Source: a bacterium
GTDB taxonomy: Bacteria > Hinthialibacterota > Hinthialibacteria > H5-UNCL2
DNA: 64,000 nt
Direction: 5' to 3'
Assembly (NCBI GenBank): GCA_015075175.1
Contig: JABTUV010000008.1
Location: forward strand, 64,329-128,328
The first letter of the stretch is position 1. Every line of letters begins with the position of its first letter. Shown one piece after another: positions 22,034-32,261 of this stretch. Below the pieces are notes generated by a model. It searched no databases and was not told where the DNA came from. It was given only the letters and a program-made list of their open reading frames with translations. A program made the translations under genes and the position numbers.

Positions 22034-22542
22034 CAAGGTGGGCGCCGGTCCGTATCATCCTGCCTCCCCGTTTCGACGCAAGTCCGCTCAGTCTATCGGG
22101 TTTTGCAGGGAAAACAAGTCCGCCGCTCCGTCCGCACCGCCAGCTCTCGGGCGGCGCGATCAGGCGCCACCATCCCTCGACAGGACCGACTTTGCGCCGC
22201 ACGCAACGTCGTTACTTTGCCGCGTAATTGCGAGGTTTCCGCCCACCGCGCACCCTTTGAGTACAAAAGGTGGCACCGAAGTAATTCAGACGGAGTTGAA
22301 GCCGTCATTTCGGTGGCATTGACCTTGTCATTTCGGTGGCATTGGCTGTCATTTCGGTGGCATTGAGCATGTCATTTCGACCAGAAGGAGAAATCTTTCT
22401 CGCCGTTACCGCGGGTCGAGCGCGAGGCAGAAGATTTCTCCTTCGGTCGAAATGACAGCTACGCCGGCAAGTGTAAGAAACCGCATCTGCCTCCCCCCGG
22501 CGGCGACGACGTGGCTCGAAGCGTGTCGGCGGGACGCCGGCG
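22034..22542. repeat. Intergenic repeat region with GTCATTTCG hairpins
   Basis: No gene. A CACCCTTTGAGTACAAAAGGTG hairpin lies at about 22249-22272. Then come three near-identical GTCATTTCGGTGGCATTG units starting at 22304, 22327 and 22348. A long hairpin of the GTCATTTCGACC..GGAGAAATCT family follows (left arm from 22371, right arm ending about 22458). Confidence 0.75.
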
Positions 22543-23196
22543 TCAGCGGAGCGCGCGGCGGCAGGCGGAAATGAACGCCGCCAGCGCCAGGAGATACCCC
22601 AGCGCAAACAGCCCCCACGGGTACGGCATCGGCATCGCCTGGTGGAGTCCCGCGGGAAGATCGCGCATGAACGTGTAAAGCGCGATCACGCCTCCCCCCA
22701 CCGCAAGCGCCCATTCCCAGCGGTTCGGCGAGAAGGAAACGCCGCGCGCGTCCAGCCGCTCGATCACAATGGCCGAGAGAATCAGTCCGACCGAGATCAG
22801 GATCGGGGCCAGGCAGGGGGCGATCCACGGCACGGGGATAAGAAAGAGCACGTCGAAGTCCAGAATCGACTCCGGCCAGTCCAAAAGCCACTTGAGCACG
22901 AGGTAATAGATGATGTCCCAAACCCCGAAGAGGAGGGAGAAGGCGGCGTAGCGCGTCCAGCCGTTCCAGCCGGCGGCCAAGGCGGCGCCCAGGAGCATGA
23001 AAAGGGTCGCCGCCTCGCGTCCCACCTCGACCGTCAGGACGAACGTATCTTCCGGCAAAACAAGGGGAAAGGCGAACCCCTCGGGATAGTACAAGGCCCG
23101 CAGGTAGACGACGATGCCGGCCTCCAGGTAGCCGAAGGCGAGGCCGAAAAGGGTCAGTCCCACGTACCACCAGGGGCGGGAAGGGAAGGTGCGCAT
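22543..23196 (-). CDS. Integral membrane protein of unknown function
   Basis: 217 residues with six or seven hydrophobic helices (YVGLTLFGLAFGYLEAGIVVYL, AATLFMLLGAALAAGW, AAFSLLFGVWDIIYYLVLKWL, ILISVGLILSAIVIERL, WALAVGGGVIALYTFM, PWGLFALGYLLALAAFI). I do not recognise the family. ATG at 23196 is chosen because it sits just before the first helix; the frame stays open upstream to 23460 but there overlaps the rRNA promoter region and encodes non-hydrophobic, compositionally odd sequence. It is divergent from the 16S gene, so its promoter must lie among the rRNA control elements. Confidence 0.7.
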   Translation of the reverse strand: MRTFPSRPWWYVGLTLFGLAFGYLEAGIVVYLRALYYPEGFAFPLVLPEDTFVLTVEVGREAATLFMLLGAALAAGWNGWTRYAAFSLLFGVWDIIYYLVLKWLLDWPESILDFDVLFLIPVPWIAPCLAPILISVGLILSAIVIERLDARGVSFSPNRWEWALAVGGGVIALYTFMRDLPAGLHQAMPMPYPWGLFALGYLLALAAFISACRRALR

Positions 23197-23359
23197 GGGC
23201 GGCGGAATCCCCTTGAAGTCAGGATGGGGGCCGAGTAAAAGGAGCGGCCCGGACGAGGGCGCTCCGCCCCCCCCAGCATAGGCCGCATGGGCGGAGGAGG
23301 GAAGCGGAGTCAAGACAGGCGACGGCGGAAAAAAATCGCTTCGAGGGCGTTTTTTCTGC

Positions 23360-23387
23360 TTGACAGAAAGGGCGAAAGGGGTATATT
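23360..23387 (+). promoter_or_regulatory. rRNA promoter
   Basis: TTGACA at 23360-23365, 16-nt spacer, TATATT at 23382-23387, about 150 nt upstream of the 16S 5' end. A run of T's (GTTTTTTCTG) directly precedes the -35 as a possible UP-like element. Confidence 0.8.
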
Positions 23388-23435
23388 TCGCCTTCTGCTC
23401 GGCAAGAGCTTCGGACCGCTTCCGGTCGCGAATCC

Positions 23436-23450
23436 GTTCTTTGACAATTG
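23436..23450 (+). promoter_or_regulatory. boxA-like antitermination element in the rRNA leader
   Basis: GTTCTTTGACAATTG in the leader resembles the TGYTCTTTGA-type boxA found before bacterial 16S genes, bound by NusB/NusE. Its TTGACA could also act as a second -35, but no -10 follows at the right distance. Confidence 0.5.
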
Positions 23451-23535
23451 AGGAAGCCACACAACGCAGCGGGTCCGTTGGTCCGATGAGGACTTACGGA
23501 AACAGAATCCGATTACAAGATCAAACGAGATAAAC

Positions 23536-25291
<1,756 letters not shown>

Positions 25292-25323
25292 AAAAAGCCC
25301 GCCGCAAGGCGGGTTTTTTTTTG
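25292..25323 (+). terminator. Intrinsic terminator after 16S rRNA
   Basis: A-run, stem CCCGCC / GGCGGG with loop GCAA, then a run of nine T's. This is a textbook Rho-independent terminator and closes the 16S transcription unit. Confidence 0.93.
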
Positions 25324-25582
25324 TGTCTCGCAAGCACCGTCGATTGTCAGGACTCGGTTAGGCCGAATGGGATTGCATTCCGAATCGATCCCGACCGCGC
25401 GACTCTCGCCGTTTTCGTGCACGGGGAGAGGAGTTGGATCGCTTCAGCGAGCACAGCGTGGCGAGCGGGAACCCGCGATGAGCGTAGGTCCCGCCTGGGC
25501 CGTGCAGGCCACGCCGCAGGCGGAGCATGAAAGACGGATGGCGCCGCTTCCACCGCCCGTAGCTGCGTCTCAATCTCCTGTG
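25324..25582. other. Intergenic, no gene
   Basis: Sequence between the 16S terminator and the next promoter. Short ORFs on both strands have no family features. Confidence 0.6.
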
Positions 25583-25611
25583 TTGACTCCAGCCGTCGCG
25601 TGCGCTATGCT
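25583..25611 (+). promoter_or_regulatory. Putative sigma-70 promoter of the radical SAM gene
   Basis: TTGACT at 25583-25588, 17-nt spacer, TATGCT at 25606-25611, about 100 nt before the ATG at 25711. Confidence 0.65.
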
Positions 25612-25710
25612 AACCGTCCAGCTGCGCAAGCTGGCTCGGTTGTGTTACACTCACCGGGTCGGTCGGCGGCGGCTCATGTCCTCCGCCCTCGCCGAACAGG
25701 AAGGTCAGCG

Positions 25711-27174
25711 ATGCGTGTTTTTCTCGGCAATTCCCCCTGGAATACCAAGCCCGGCTACTACGGCGTACGCGCCGGTTCCCGCTGGCCGCACTTCGAGGCT
25801 TGCACCGAACGCTACATGCCCTTCCCCTTCTACCTGGCCTACGCCGCCGCGATTCTGGAGAAAGCCGGCTACGACGTGCTCTTGGTGGACGGCATCGCCG
25901 AACGCATGACGACCGAGCAGTTCATCGACAGAATCCAGACGTTCAACCCCGACCTCGTGGTCTATGAGGTGAGTACCGCCTCGTTTTTGACCGACATGGA
26001 CACCGCGGCGCGCGTGCACCAGCGCATCGGCCGGCGGCCCACGGTCTTCTGCGGCATCCACGAGGAGATGTACCACGAGCGGTTTTTTGCCCAGTGCAAC
26101 CTGATGGACTACACGCTGATCGGGGAATATGAGTACAACCTGCTGGAGCTGGTCAAGGCATTGGAGGCGGGCCGCGAGCCGGTGGAGGTGCCCGGGCTGC
26201 TGTACCGGGACGGGTCCGGGCAGGTGCACAAGAACAACAAGCCGCCCAATGCGCCGCCCATCGACGAGTATCCCTGGCCGGCGCGGCATTTTCTGCCCAT
26301 GCGCGTCTATCACGACGTGCCCGGCAACATCCCCGAGCCGTCGGTGCAGATGTGGGCCAGCCGCGGCTGTCCCTACGGATGCATCTTCTGCGCCTGGCCG
26401 CAGATCATGTACGGCAACCGGAGCTACCGCACACGCGACCCCATCGACTGCATCGATGAGATGGAGATGTGCGTGAAAGACTACGGAATGCGCAGCGCCT
26501 ACTTCGACGACGACACCTTCAACATCGGCGAGAAGCGCATCATCGCGCTGTGCGAGGAGAAGATGCGGCGGGGGCTGGACATCCCCTGGGCGGCCATGGC
26601 ACGTGCCGACACCAACACCCGCGAGATGCTCGTCGCCATGCGCAGGAGCAACCTGTGGGGCATCAAGTACGGCATCGAGTCCGCCAACCAGGCCATCGTG
26701 GACGGCTCCGACAAGAACCTGGACCTGGGCGCCGCCGAGCGCATGGTCAAGTTCACCAAGCGCCTGGGCATCAAGGTGCATCTGACCTTCACCTTCGGCC
26801 TGCCCGGCGAAACCCGCGAGACCATGGAGGAGACGCTTAAGTTCGTCCGCCACGTCAATCCCGACAGTCTCCAGTTTTCCATCTGCACCCCCTTCCCCGG
26901 CAGCAAGATGTACAAGTACATGGAGGAGAAGGGCTATCTGGTTTCGCGCCACTGGGACGATTACGACGGCGGGACCACCGCGGTGATTCGCACCGAGCAT
27001 CTGGACCCCGAGGACCTGGAGGAGATGCAGAAGCGGGCCTATCGCGAGTGGGAGCAGATGAAGATTCGCCGCACGTTCACCGATCCGTTGTATTTTCTCA
27101 AGGCGCTCAAGCATCCCCGGCAGGGGTATCATCGCCTGAAATACGCGCTCAACGTCTTGCGCAGGACGGCTTGA
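25711..27174 (+). CDS. B12-binding-domain radical SAM protein
   Basis: 487 residues. ATG at 25711 follows AGGAAGG. The N-terminal third is a cobalamin-binding-like Rossmann region (FYLAYAAAILEKAGYDVLLVDG, PDLVVYEVSTASF, PTVFCGIHEEMY); there is no DxHxxG base-off motif in it. The radical SAM core begins near residue 210 with the CxxxCxxC cluster CPYGCIFC, followed by YFDDDTFNIG, GIKYGIESANQAIVDG and TFTFGLPGETRETMEETL. It belongs to the large BchE-like group that methylates or rearranges diverse lipids and cofactors; its substrate cannot be told. The C-terminus (LYFLKALKHPRQGYHRLKYALNVL) looks amphipathic and often marks membrane association in relatives. A 30-codon ORF starts one base after its stop. 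Confidence 0.88.
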   Translation: MRVFLGNSPWNTKPGYYGVRAGSRWPHFEACTERYMPFPFYLAYAAAILEKAGYDVLLVDGIAERMTTEQFIDRIQTFNPDLVVYEVSTASFLTDMDTAARVHQRIGRRPTVFCGIHEEMYHERFFAQCNLMDYTLIGEYEYNLLELVKALEAGREPVEVPGLLYRDGSGQVHKNNKPPNAPPIDEYPWPARHFLPMRVYHDVPGNIPEPSVQMWASRGCPYGCIFCAWPQIMYGNRSYRTRDPIDCIDEMEMCVKDYGMRSAYFDDDTFNIGEKRIIALCEEKMRRGLDIPWAAMARADTNTREMLVAMRRSNLWGIKYGIESANQAIVDGSDKNLDLGAAERMVKFTKRLGIKVHLTFTFGLPGETRETMEETLKFVRHVNPDSLQFSICTPFPGSKMYKYMEEKGYLVSRHWDDYDGGTTAVIRTEHLDPEDLEEMQKRAYREWEQMKIRRTFTDPLYFLKALKHPRQGYHRLKYALNVLRRTA

Positions 27175-27175
27175 G

Positions 27176-27268
27176 ATGCTGCCCGGCCGCCGCGTCAAGT
27201 TCGTGAAGATTCTCCTGCTGGCGATTTACACCATGGGCGTCTATGTGTTCGCCAAGCTGAAAAAATAG
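27176..27268 (+). CDS. 30-residue putative membrane peptide
   Basis: ATG at 27176 comes one base after the TGA of the radical SAM gene, so re-initiation by the same ribosomes is likely. The product is a basic head (MLPGRRVKFVK), one hydrophobic helix (ILLLAIYTMGVYVFA) and a basic tail (KLKK). It stops exactly at the bidirectional terminator. Its composition is what a small membrane protein partnered with the upstream enzyme would show. There is no family call, and chance cannot be excluded for so short an ORF. Confidence 0.5.
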   Translation: MLPGRRVKFVKILLLAIYTMGVYVFAKLKK

Positions 27269-27347
27269 GGTCAGCGCCTAATTTTGCAAGAGGTCTCACG
27301 CCATCCGGCGGTCCTTGCGCCGAAATTAGGCGCTGACCCTAATTTTT
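27261..27347. terminator. Bidirectional terminator, GGGTCAGCGCC family
   Basis: Perfect 17-nt inverted repeat, arms 27268-27284 (GGGTCAGCGCCTAATTT) and 27323-27339. It is flanked by AAAAAATA on the left and TAATTTTT on the right, so an RNA hairpin followed by U's forms on either strand. It lies between convergent genes. A second member is at 55449-55538. Confidence 0.8.
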
Positions 27348-28574
27348 ACAACACGCCTTATACTTTTTTCCGCTGCCGCAAGGACAGGGATCGTTACGAC
27401 CCAGTTGGGCCGGGTCCACGCCCGCCGCCAAGGCCCGCCGCCAGTTCTGCTGCCGCACAAAATCCTCCGCCAGCCGCGACAGCGTCTCGTGCGCGTGCTC
27501 GAAGAACATCTTGTACGACCCGCAGAAGTGGTTGGAGCCGCCGTCCGCCGGATCCCGCAGCCGGTCTTTCGTGCAACCGCCGTAACAGTGCGACAGCCAA
27601 GGACAGGGCGGGCACTCCGGCGGCAACTGCGCCTTCAACCGCCCGAACTCCGCCTGCCGCTCCGAATTGAGCATGTCGAAGAGCGATCCCGACAACAAGT
27701 TGCCCAGCTTCCAGTCGCCCTCGACGAAGAAGTCGCAGGCGTAGACATCGCCGTTGTGCTCGACTACCACGTAGCAGCCGCATTCGCGCAGCAGCGTGCA
27801 CTCGGGCGGGATCCGGCCCACGTAGGTATGAAAAACCGAGTCGATCCAGCGCACGCTGGTGCGCGGGCGGCCGTCCCGCCAGTCCGCCTGCCAGCAGTCG
27901 AACACCTCGCAGAGAAACCGCCCGTAGGCCTCCGCGCTGACGGAATACGGGGCGGCGCGCGTGCGGTCGCCCGGGTCCGTCTCCACGCACGGGATGAACT
28001 GCATGAAGGTGAAGCCCAGCTCGGACAGAAACCGGTAGATTTCGCGCGCGTACCGGGCTGAATAATCACTGACGACCACCAGCACGTTGGCCTGCACCCC
28101 GGTCGTCAGGAGCATCCGCGCCTTCTCGACGACCTTGGCCCAGGTGGGACGGCCGTTTTTCGTCACGCGATAGTGGTCGTGCACGTGCTCGGGGCCGTCC
28201 AGCGACAGCCCGATGAGAAAACGATACTTGCGGAAGAACTCCGCCCACTGTTCGTCCAGGAGCAGGCCGTTGGTCTGCATGGAGTTGGCGACGCGCTGCC
28301 CCGGACGACCGTAGCGCTGCTGGAACGCGACGGCCTTCTCAAAAAAGGGCAGGCCCATCAGCGTGGGCTCGCCGCCCTGCCAGCTGAAGGTGATGCCGCC
28401 GCCTCCGTACTCCATCCCCTGTCGCACCATGGCCTCGAGAACTTCCCCGCTCATGCGGTGCACGGGGCGCTCGGGATAGAGCGAGGCTTTTTCCAGATAG
28501 AAGCAGTACGTGCAGTCGATGTTGCAGTCCGCGCCGGTAGGCTTGATAAGAATGCTGGAAAGGGGCTTGACCAT
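27339..28574 (-). CDS. Anaerobic sulfatase-maturating radical SAM enzyme with SEC-C tail
   Basis: Cytosolic [4Fe-4S]/SAM enzyme that oxidises the Cys or Ser of sulfatases to formylglycine without oxygen. Radical SAM cluster CNIDCTYC at residues ~17-24, [42 protein letters not shown]; the SPASM-type auxiliary clusters are seen in [25 protein letters not shown] and [13 protein letters not shown]. Residues ~390-411 are a zinc-binding SEC-C motif ([18 protein letters not shown]), fused at the C-terminus in many members. 411 residues, complete. It serves Cys-type sulfatases such as the one at 19681-21099, 6 kb away on the other strand. Confidence 0.93.
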   Translation of the reverse strand: MVKPLSSILIKPTGADCNIDCTYCFYLEKASLYPERPVHRMSGEVLEAMVRQGMEYGGGGITFSWQGGEPTLMGLPFFEKAVAFQQRYGRPGQRVANSMQTNGLLLDEQWAEFFRKYRFLIGLSLDGPEHVHDHYRVTKNGRPTWAKVVEKARMLLTTGVQANVLVVVSDYSARYAREIYRFLSELGFTFMQFIPCVETDPGDRTRAAPYSVSAEAYGRFLCEVFDCWQADWRDGRPRTSVRWIDSVFHTYVGRIPPECTLLRECGCYVVVEHNGDVYACDFFVEGDWKLGNLLSGSLFDMLNSERQAEFGRLKAQLPPECPPCPWLSHCYGGCTKDRLRDPADGGSNHFCGSYKMFFEHAHETLSRLAEDFVRQQNWRRALAAGVDPAQLGRNDPCPCGSGKKYKACCKN

Positions 28575-28666
28575 GCTCTCGCCGCGCGCTCCCTGGCGGA
28601 GGACCCGCCGCTTCGGCCTCAGTCTGGCACAAACTCATGCGGGAGGCAAGCGCGCGGCGCGCGAAC

Positions 28667-28727
28667 CTCTCCCTGGGAGAGGTCCGGTCCCCTCTCCCTT
28701 GGGGAGAGGGATAGGGTGAGGGGGCGT
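28667..28727. repeat. CCTCTCCC/GGGAGAGG palindromic repeat
   Basis: GGGAGAGG..CCCTCTCCCTTGGGGAGAGGG..GTGAGGG, the same family as at 17500 and 62955, directly upstream of the next promoter. Confidence 0.75.
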
Positions 28728-28731
28728 GGCG

Positions 28732-28760
28732 TTGACAGCTCCCCGGTCCCGCCTTACCAT
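28732..28760 (+). promoter_or_regulatory. Putative sigma-70 promoter of phosphoglycerate mutase
   Basis: TTGACA at 28732-28737, 17-nt spacer, TACCAT at 28755-28760, with the start codon at 28797. Confidence 0.65.
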
Positions 28761-28796
28761 GCGCGCAACTTATTCTACCCCCATCTGGAGTACTCC

Positions 28797-30006
28797 ATGT
28801 CCATTCTTTCTCAACTTGCACAACCCATGCGGGACAAAAAAATCGTCCTGCTCGTATTCGACGGCCTGGGCGGATTGTCCGAGGGCAAGGGAACCGAGCT
28901 GGAAGTGGCGCGCACGCCCAACCTGGACCGGCTGGCGGCGGCGGGCACGCTGGGATTGATCCATCCCATCGGCCCGGGGATCACGCCCGGCAGCGGCCCC
29001 GCGCATCTGTCGCTGTTCGGCTACGACCCGCTGGAGACCGTAGTCGGGCGTGGCATTCTGTCCGCTCTGGGCGTCGGTTTCACCGACATCCGCCGCGGCG
29101 ACGTGGCGGGGCGCATCAACTTCTGCACCCTGGATAAGAACGGCGTCATCACCGACCGGCGCGCCGGCCGCGCTGGCCACCAAGTCTCCTCCAAACTCGT
29201 GGACCAGTTTCAACGAGGGCGTGTCGATTCCGGGCGTCCAGGTCTTCGTGCGTCCCGAGAAGGAGCATCGCGCCGCGGTCGTCTTTCGCGGCGAGGGCCT
29301 CTCCGGCGAACTCTCCGACAGCGATCCGCAGGTCACCGGCAAGCCGCCGCTGCCGGTCCAGCCGCATCCCGGCGCGCCCGCCTCGGCGCAGAAAACCGCC
29401 GACATCGTCAACCAGTTCATCCGCCAGGCGTTCGACGTTCTCAAGGACGATCAGCCCGCCAACGGCATCCTGGTGCGCGGCTTGGACGCCTACGAGCCCA
29501 TCCCCAGCATGGGCGATCGGTTCAACATCAAGCCCGCCGCCATCGCCGTCTACCCCATGTATCGCGGCGTGGCGCAGCTCTGCGGCATGACGCTTCTGGA
29601 GGCCGGCGACAGCTTCGCCACCCAACTGGCGCGCCTGGCCGCCGCCTGGAACGACTTCGACTTCTTCTTCATTCACGTCAAAAAGACCGACTCCAGCGGC
29701 GAGGACGGCAACTTCGCCGCCAAGGTCAAGGTGCTGGAGGAGTGCGACGCGCTCATTCCTGAGATCGAGAAGCTGGGACCGGCCTGCCTGGCCGTCACCG
29801 GCGACCATTCGACGCCCTGCCGGATGAAGGCGCATAGCTTCCATCCGGTTCCCCTGCTCTTGTGGTCGCCGCTGGCGCGCGTGGATGAGTGCACGGCCTT
29901 CGGGGAGAGTCAGTGCGCGCGCGGGGGGTTGGGACAGTTCGAGTCGAAACATCTCATGGCGCTCATGCTGGCGCACGCGGGGCGACTGGTGAAATTCGGC
30001 GCGTAG
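28797..30006 (+). CDS. apgM: 2,3-bisphosphoglycerate-independent phosphoglycerate mutase, archaeal type, frame-disrupted
   Basis: Interconverts 3- and 2-phosphoglycerate in glycolysis. Member of the alkaline-phosphatase superfamily related to phosphonopyruvate decarboxylase. ATG at 28797 after CTGGAG. Motifs: [10 protein letters not shown] (metal Asp), [33 protein letters not shown] (catalytic Ser region), [35 protein letters not shown] (metal ligands). Compensating indels lie at about 29155-29215: the frame leaves after [10 protein letters not shown] and returns at [21 protein letters not shown]. Joined length about 403 residues, normal for the family. Together with fba at the window start it shows a standard lower glycolysis with the archaeal-type mutase. 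Confidence 0.9.
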
Positions 30007-30459
30007 GACCCGCGCCAGGAGTCGTAGCGCCGGCGTCTCGCCGGCTCGCGTGCGTTACCCGTCCCATCGGTCCTGCCACGCACACCCCTGCTCCGAAAGA
30101 GGGGGGGACCGGAGATGTCGGGAAAAGAGAAAAACCCGAGTCCTCGAGTAGCGGCGCGCCGTGAAACCTACTGAGATGCGAGATACACCTTCGCGCCGCG
30201 TATCGAGAGGACGGCTTTGACGCGGGCAGATTGATGCCAAGCCGCCGTGCCTCTCGATACGGCCCCAAAGTTGCCTGTTACCTCCAAATGGTTGTGCCAC
30301 GGCGGGGCCTACTCGAGGACACGGCTTACATTCCTGCATTTTCGCTCTGTTCCGAAAACAGGCTGCACTCGTTGACGCGTAGGAAAGGACACTTGCCACG
30401 GCGCAATTTTCATAGTTGGTGGGTGGGCCGAAGGCCCATGAGGGGCTACTCAGAGAATA
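30007..30459. repeat. Intergenic region with CTCGAG inverted-repeat modules
   Basis: No gene. A GCCGGCGTCTCGCCGGC hairpin lies near 30027. From about 30135 to 30345 there are two facing modules of the CTCGAG element. The first runs AAACCCGAGTCCTCGAGTAGC to GTATCGAGAGGACGGC, the second CCTCTCGATACGGCCCC to CCTACTCGAGGACACGGC. Confidence 0.75.
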
Positions 30460-30488
30460 TAGACACGCGTCCGTACCGTCCCTATGCT
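30460..30488 (+). promoter_or_regulatory. Putative sigma-70 promoter overlapping the dinB 5' end
   Basis: TAGACA at 30460-30465, 17-nt spacer, TATGCT at 30483-30488. Transcription would begin near 30495, so the ATG at 30484 lies inside the -10 and the ATG at 30496 would be at or next to the RNA 5' end (leaderless). No LexA box was recognised. Confidence 0.5.
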
Positions 30489-30495
30489 CCCAGAC

Positions 30496-31593
30496 ATGGA
30501 CGATGCCCCCCTGCGCGCCATTCTGCACGTGGACATGGACGCCTTTTTCGCGTCCGTCGAGCAACTGGCCAACCCGGAGATCTCGGGCCGGCCGGTGCTG
30601 GTGGGAGGTTCGGCGGAACGGCGCGGGGTAGTCGCGGCGTGCTCCTACGAGGCGCGGCGCTTCGGCGTGCGCAGCGCCATGCCCATGCGCCAGGCGCTGG
30701 AACTGTGCCCTGGCGCCATCGTCGTGCCCGCGCGCCTGCCGCTCTATGCCGAAGTCTCCGCGCGCATCATGGATATTTTTCGCGGCTATACTCGGCTCGT
30801 GCAATCCATTTCGCTGGATGAAGCCTACCTGGACATCTCCGCGGCGGTCCACGATTTCGCCGACGCGGTACTCCTGGCGCAGAACCTGAAGACGCGCGTG
30901 CGCGAGGAAACCGGCCTCTCCTGCTCCGTGGGACTGGCCCCCAACCGCTTTCTGGCCAAGATCGCCTCCGACATCGACAAGCCGGACGGCTTCTTTCCGG
31001 TGCGACCTGAAGAGGTGGAGCGGTTTCTCCTGCCTCTGTCGGTGCGACGGCTGCCGGGAGTCGGACCTCGCACCGCCGCGCGCATGGCCGAACTGGGCCT
31101 GCGCCGCGTGGCGGACTTGCGGGCGTGCAGCCGCGAGACGCTCTGCGAACACTTCGGCGAGGCGGCGGGCGCCCGCTTTTACGATCTCGCCCGCGGGTTT
31201 GATCCCTCACCCGTCAACCCCGAGCGAGTGGTCAAGAGCGTCTCGCGCGAGCAGACCTTCACCCCCGACCTGGCCGATCCCGAAAAGCAGGACGAGGCGC
31301 TCGAGCTTCTGGCGCATCGCGTCTGGGACCGCCTGGTCAAGGAACAGCTTTCGCCGCGCACGGTGGGCGTGAAGATACGCCTGGCCGACTTTTCGACCCT
31401 GTCGCGCAGTCTGTCGCCCGCTGATCCGCTGGACAGCGCGGAGAGTCTTGCGCACTTCGCGCTGGGCCTCTTTCACGGCGCCCTGCCCAGGCCGCGACCG
31501 GTACGACTGCTGGGGGTCAAGGCGGAGAACTTCGCGCCCGACGCGGCGCGCCAGCGCCTCCTCTGGGAGGCGACCCCGCGGGAGGCGCCGTGA
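30496..31593 (+). CDS. dinB: DNA polymerase IV (Y family)
   Basis: Error-prone translesion polymerase. Catalytic motifs in order: HVDMDAFFASVEQL (metal Asp), ACSYEARRFGVRSAMP, SISLDEAYLDIS (paired acidic metal ligands), CSVGLAPNRFLAKIASD (little-finger junction), helix-hairpin-helix LPGVGPRTAARMAELG. 365 residues from ATG 30496; starting at 30484 adds MLPD. The shorter start is preferred because the likely promoter's -10 covers the first ATG. No beta-clamp motif (QLxLF type) is obvious at the C-terminus; the protein ends RQRLLWEATPREAP. The next gene overlaps its stop (GTGA). Confidence 0.93.
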   Translation: MDDAPLRAILHVDMDAFFASVEQLANPEISGRPVLVGGSAERRGVVAACSYEARRFGVRSAMPMRQALELCPGAIVVPARLPLYAEVSARIMDIFRGYTRLVQSISLDEAYLDISAAVHDFADAVLLAQNLKTRVREETGLSCSVGLAPNRFLAKIASDIDKPDGFFPVRPEEVERFLLPLSVRRLPGVGPRTAARMAELGLRRVADLRACSRETLCEHFGEAAGARFYDLARGFDPSPVNPERVVKSVSREQTFTPDLADPEKQDEALELLAHRVWDRLVKEQLSPRTVGVKIRLADFSTLSRSLSPADPLDSAESLAHFALGLFHGALPRPRPVRLLGVKAENFAPDAARQRLLWEATPREAP

Positions 31594-32114
31594 ACCGCAG
31601 CCTGGAACGCGTCGCCTACGCCACCTTCTGCGGCGGCCTCGCCTTCTTTCTGGCCGCCGGCCTCTTCGCCGCGCTGCAATGGCTGCTGCACATGGACGTC
31701 TTTGCGCTCTCCTCGCTCACGCTCTTGTACTTCTTCTCGCTCTTGGCGGCGCTGGCCGGCGGGGTCGCCGTGGGCGCGGCAGGCTACGCCTCCTACGGCG
31801 ACAGCCGCCGCGCCCGTCCCGCGCGCCCACTGGTGGTCGCGCTCTTCTCCGGCCCGCTCGCCTCGCTGCTGATACGCCTGTTGTTTCAAACCATGGAGCG
31901 GACCGCGGTGGTTCCGCACCTGCGCTACAAGCCCGAGACGCTGGGCCAGTACTGGGACTGGCTGGTGCGCATGTCGGCGCATCAGCCGCCGCCGCACGGC
32001 CGCGCCTGGTGGATGGCCCTGGTCCTCTCGGCGACGTTCATCCTGCTCCTCTATGCGCAAAGGTATCTCATCCGGCGCACGTGCACGCGGCCGCGCGAGG
32101 AGACTACCCGGTAG
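31590..32114 (+). CDS. Small integral membrane protein, unknown
   Basis: 174 residues starting at a GTG that overlaps the dinB stop (GTGA), so it is translationally coupled. Hydrophobic segments: YATFCGGLAFFLAAGLFAAL, ALSSLTLLYFFSLLAALAGGVAVGAAGY, LVVALFSGPLASLLIRLLF and ALVLSATFILLLYAQRYLI, giving four likely helices. No family recognised. Confidence 0.75.
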   Translation: MNRSLERVAYATFCGGLAFFLAAGLFAALQWLLHMDVFALSSLTLLYFFSLLAALAGGVAVGAAGYASYGDSRRARPARPLVVALFSGPLASLLIRLLFQTMERTAVVPHLRYKPETLGQYWDWLVRMSAHQPPPHGRAWWMALVLSATFILLLYAQRYLIRRTCTRPREETTR

Positions 32115-32182
32115 GGTGCGCACCGCGCACCGATGCCGCCCCCCGAAATGGCAGAGCCGTAGGGTGCGCACCGCGCACCGAG
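32111..32182. repeat. Two GTAGGGTGCGCACCGCGCACCG palindromes
   Basis: Near-identical copies starting at about 32112 and 32160, directly after the membrane-protein stop. The family also occurs at 19553 and 21148. Confidence 0.8.
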
Positions 32183-32261
32183 CCGGCCTCCCTCTCGACT
32201 TGGGTTGCCGCGCCCGCCATCCTTTGCTAGCCTGCCCCATCGTTTGTCCACGGAGGTCGCC

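Noticed and set aside
23197-23460. N-terminal extension of the membrane protein at 22543
   Set aside because: It overlaps the rRNA promoter and leader and has no protein-like features; the first helix starts just after the ATG at 23196.
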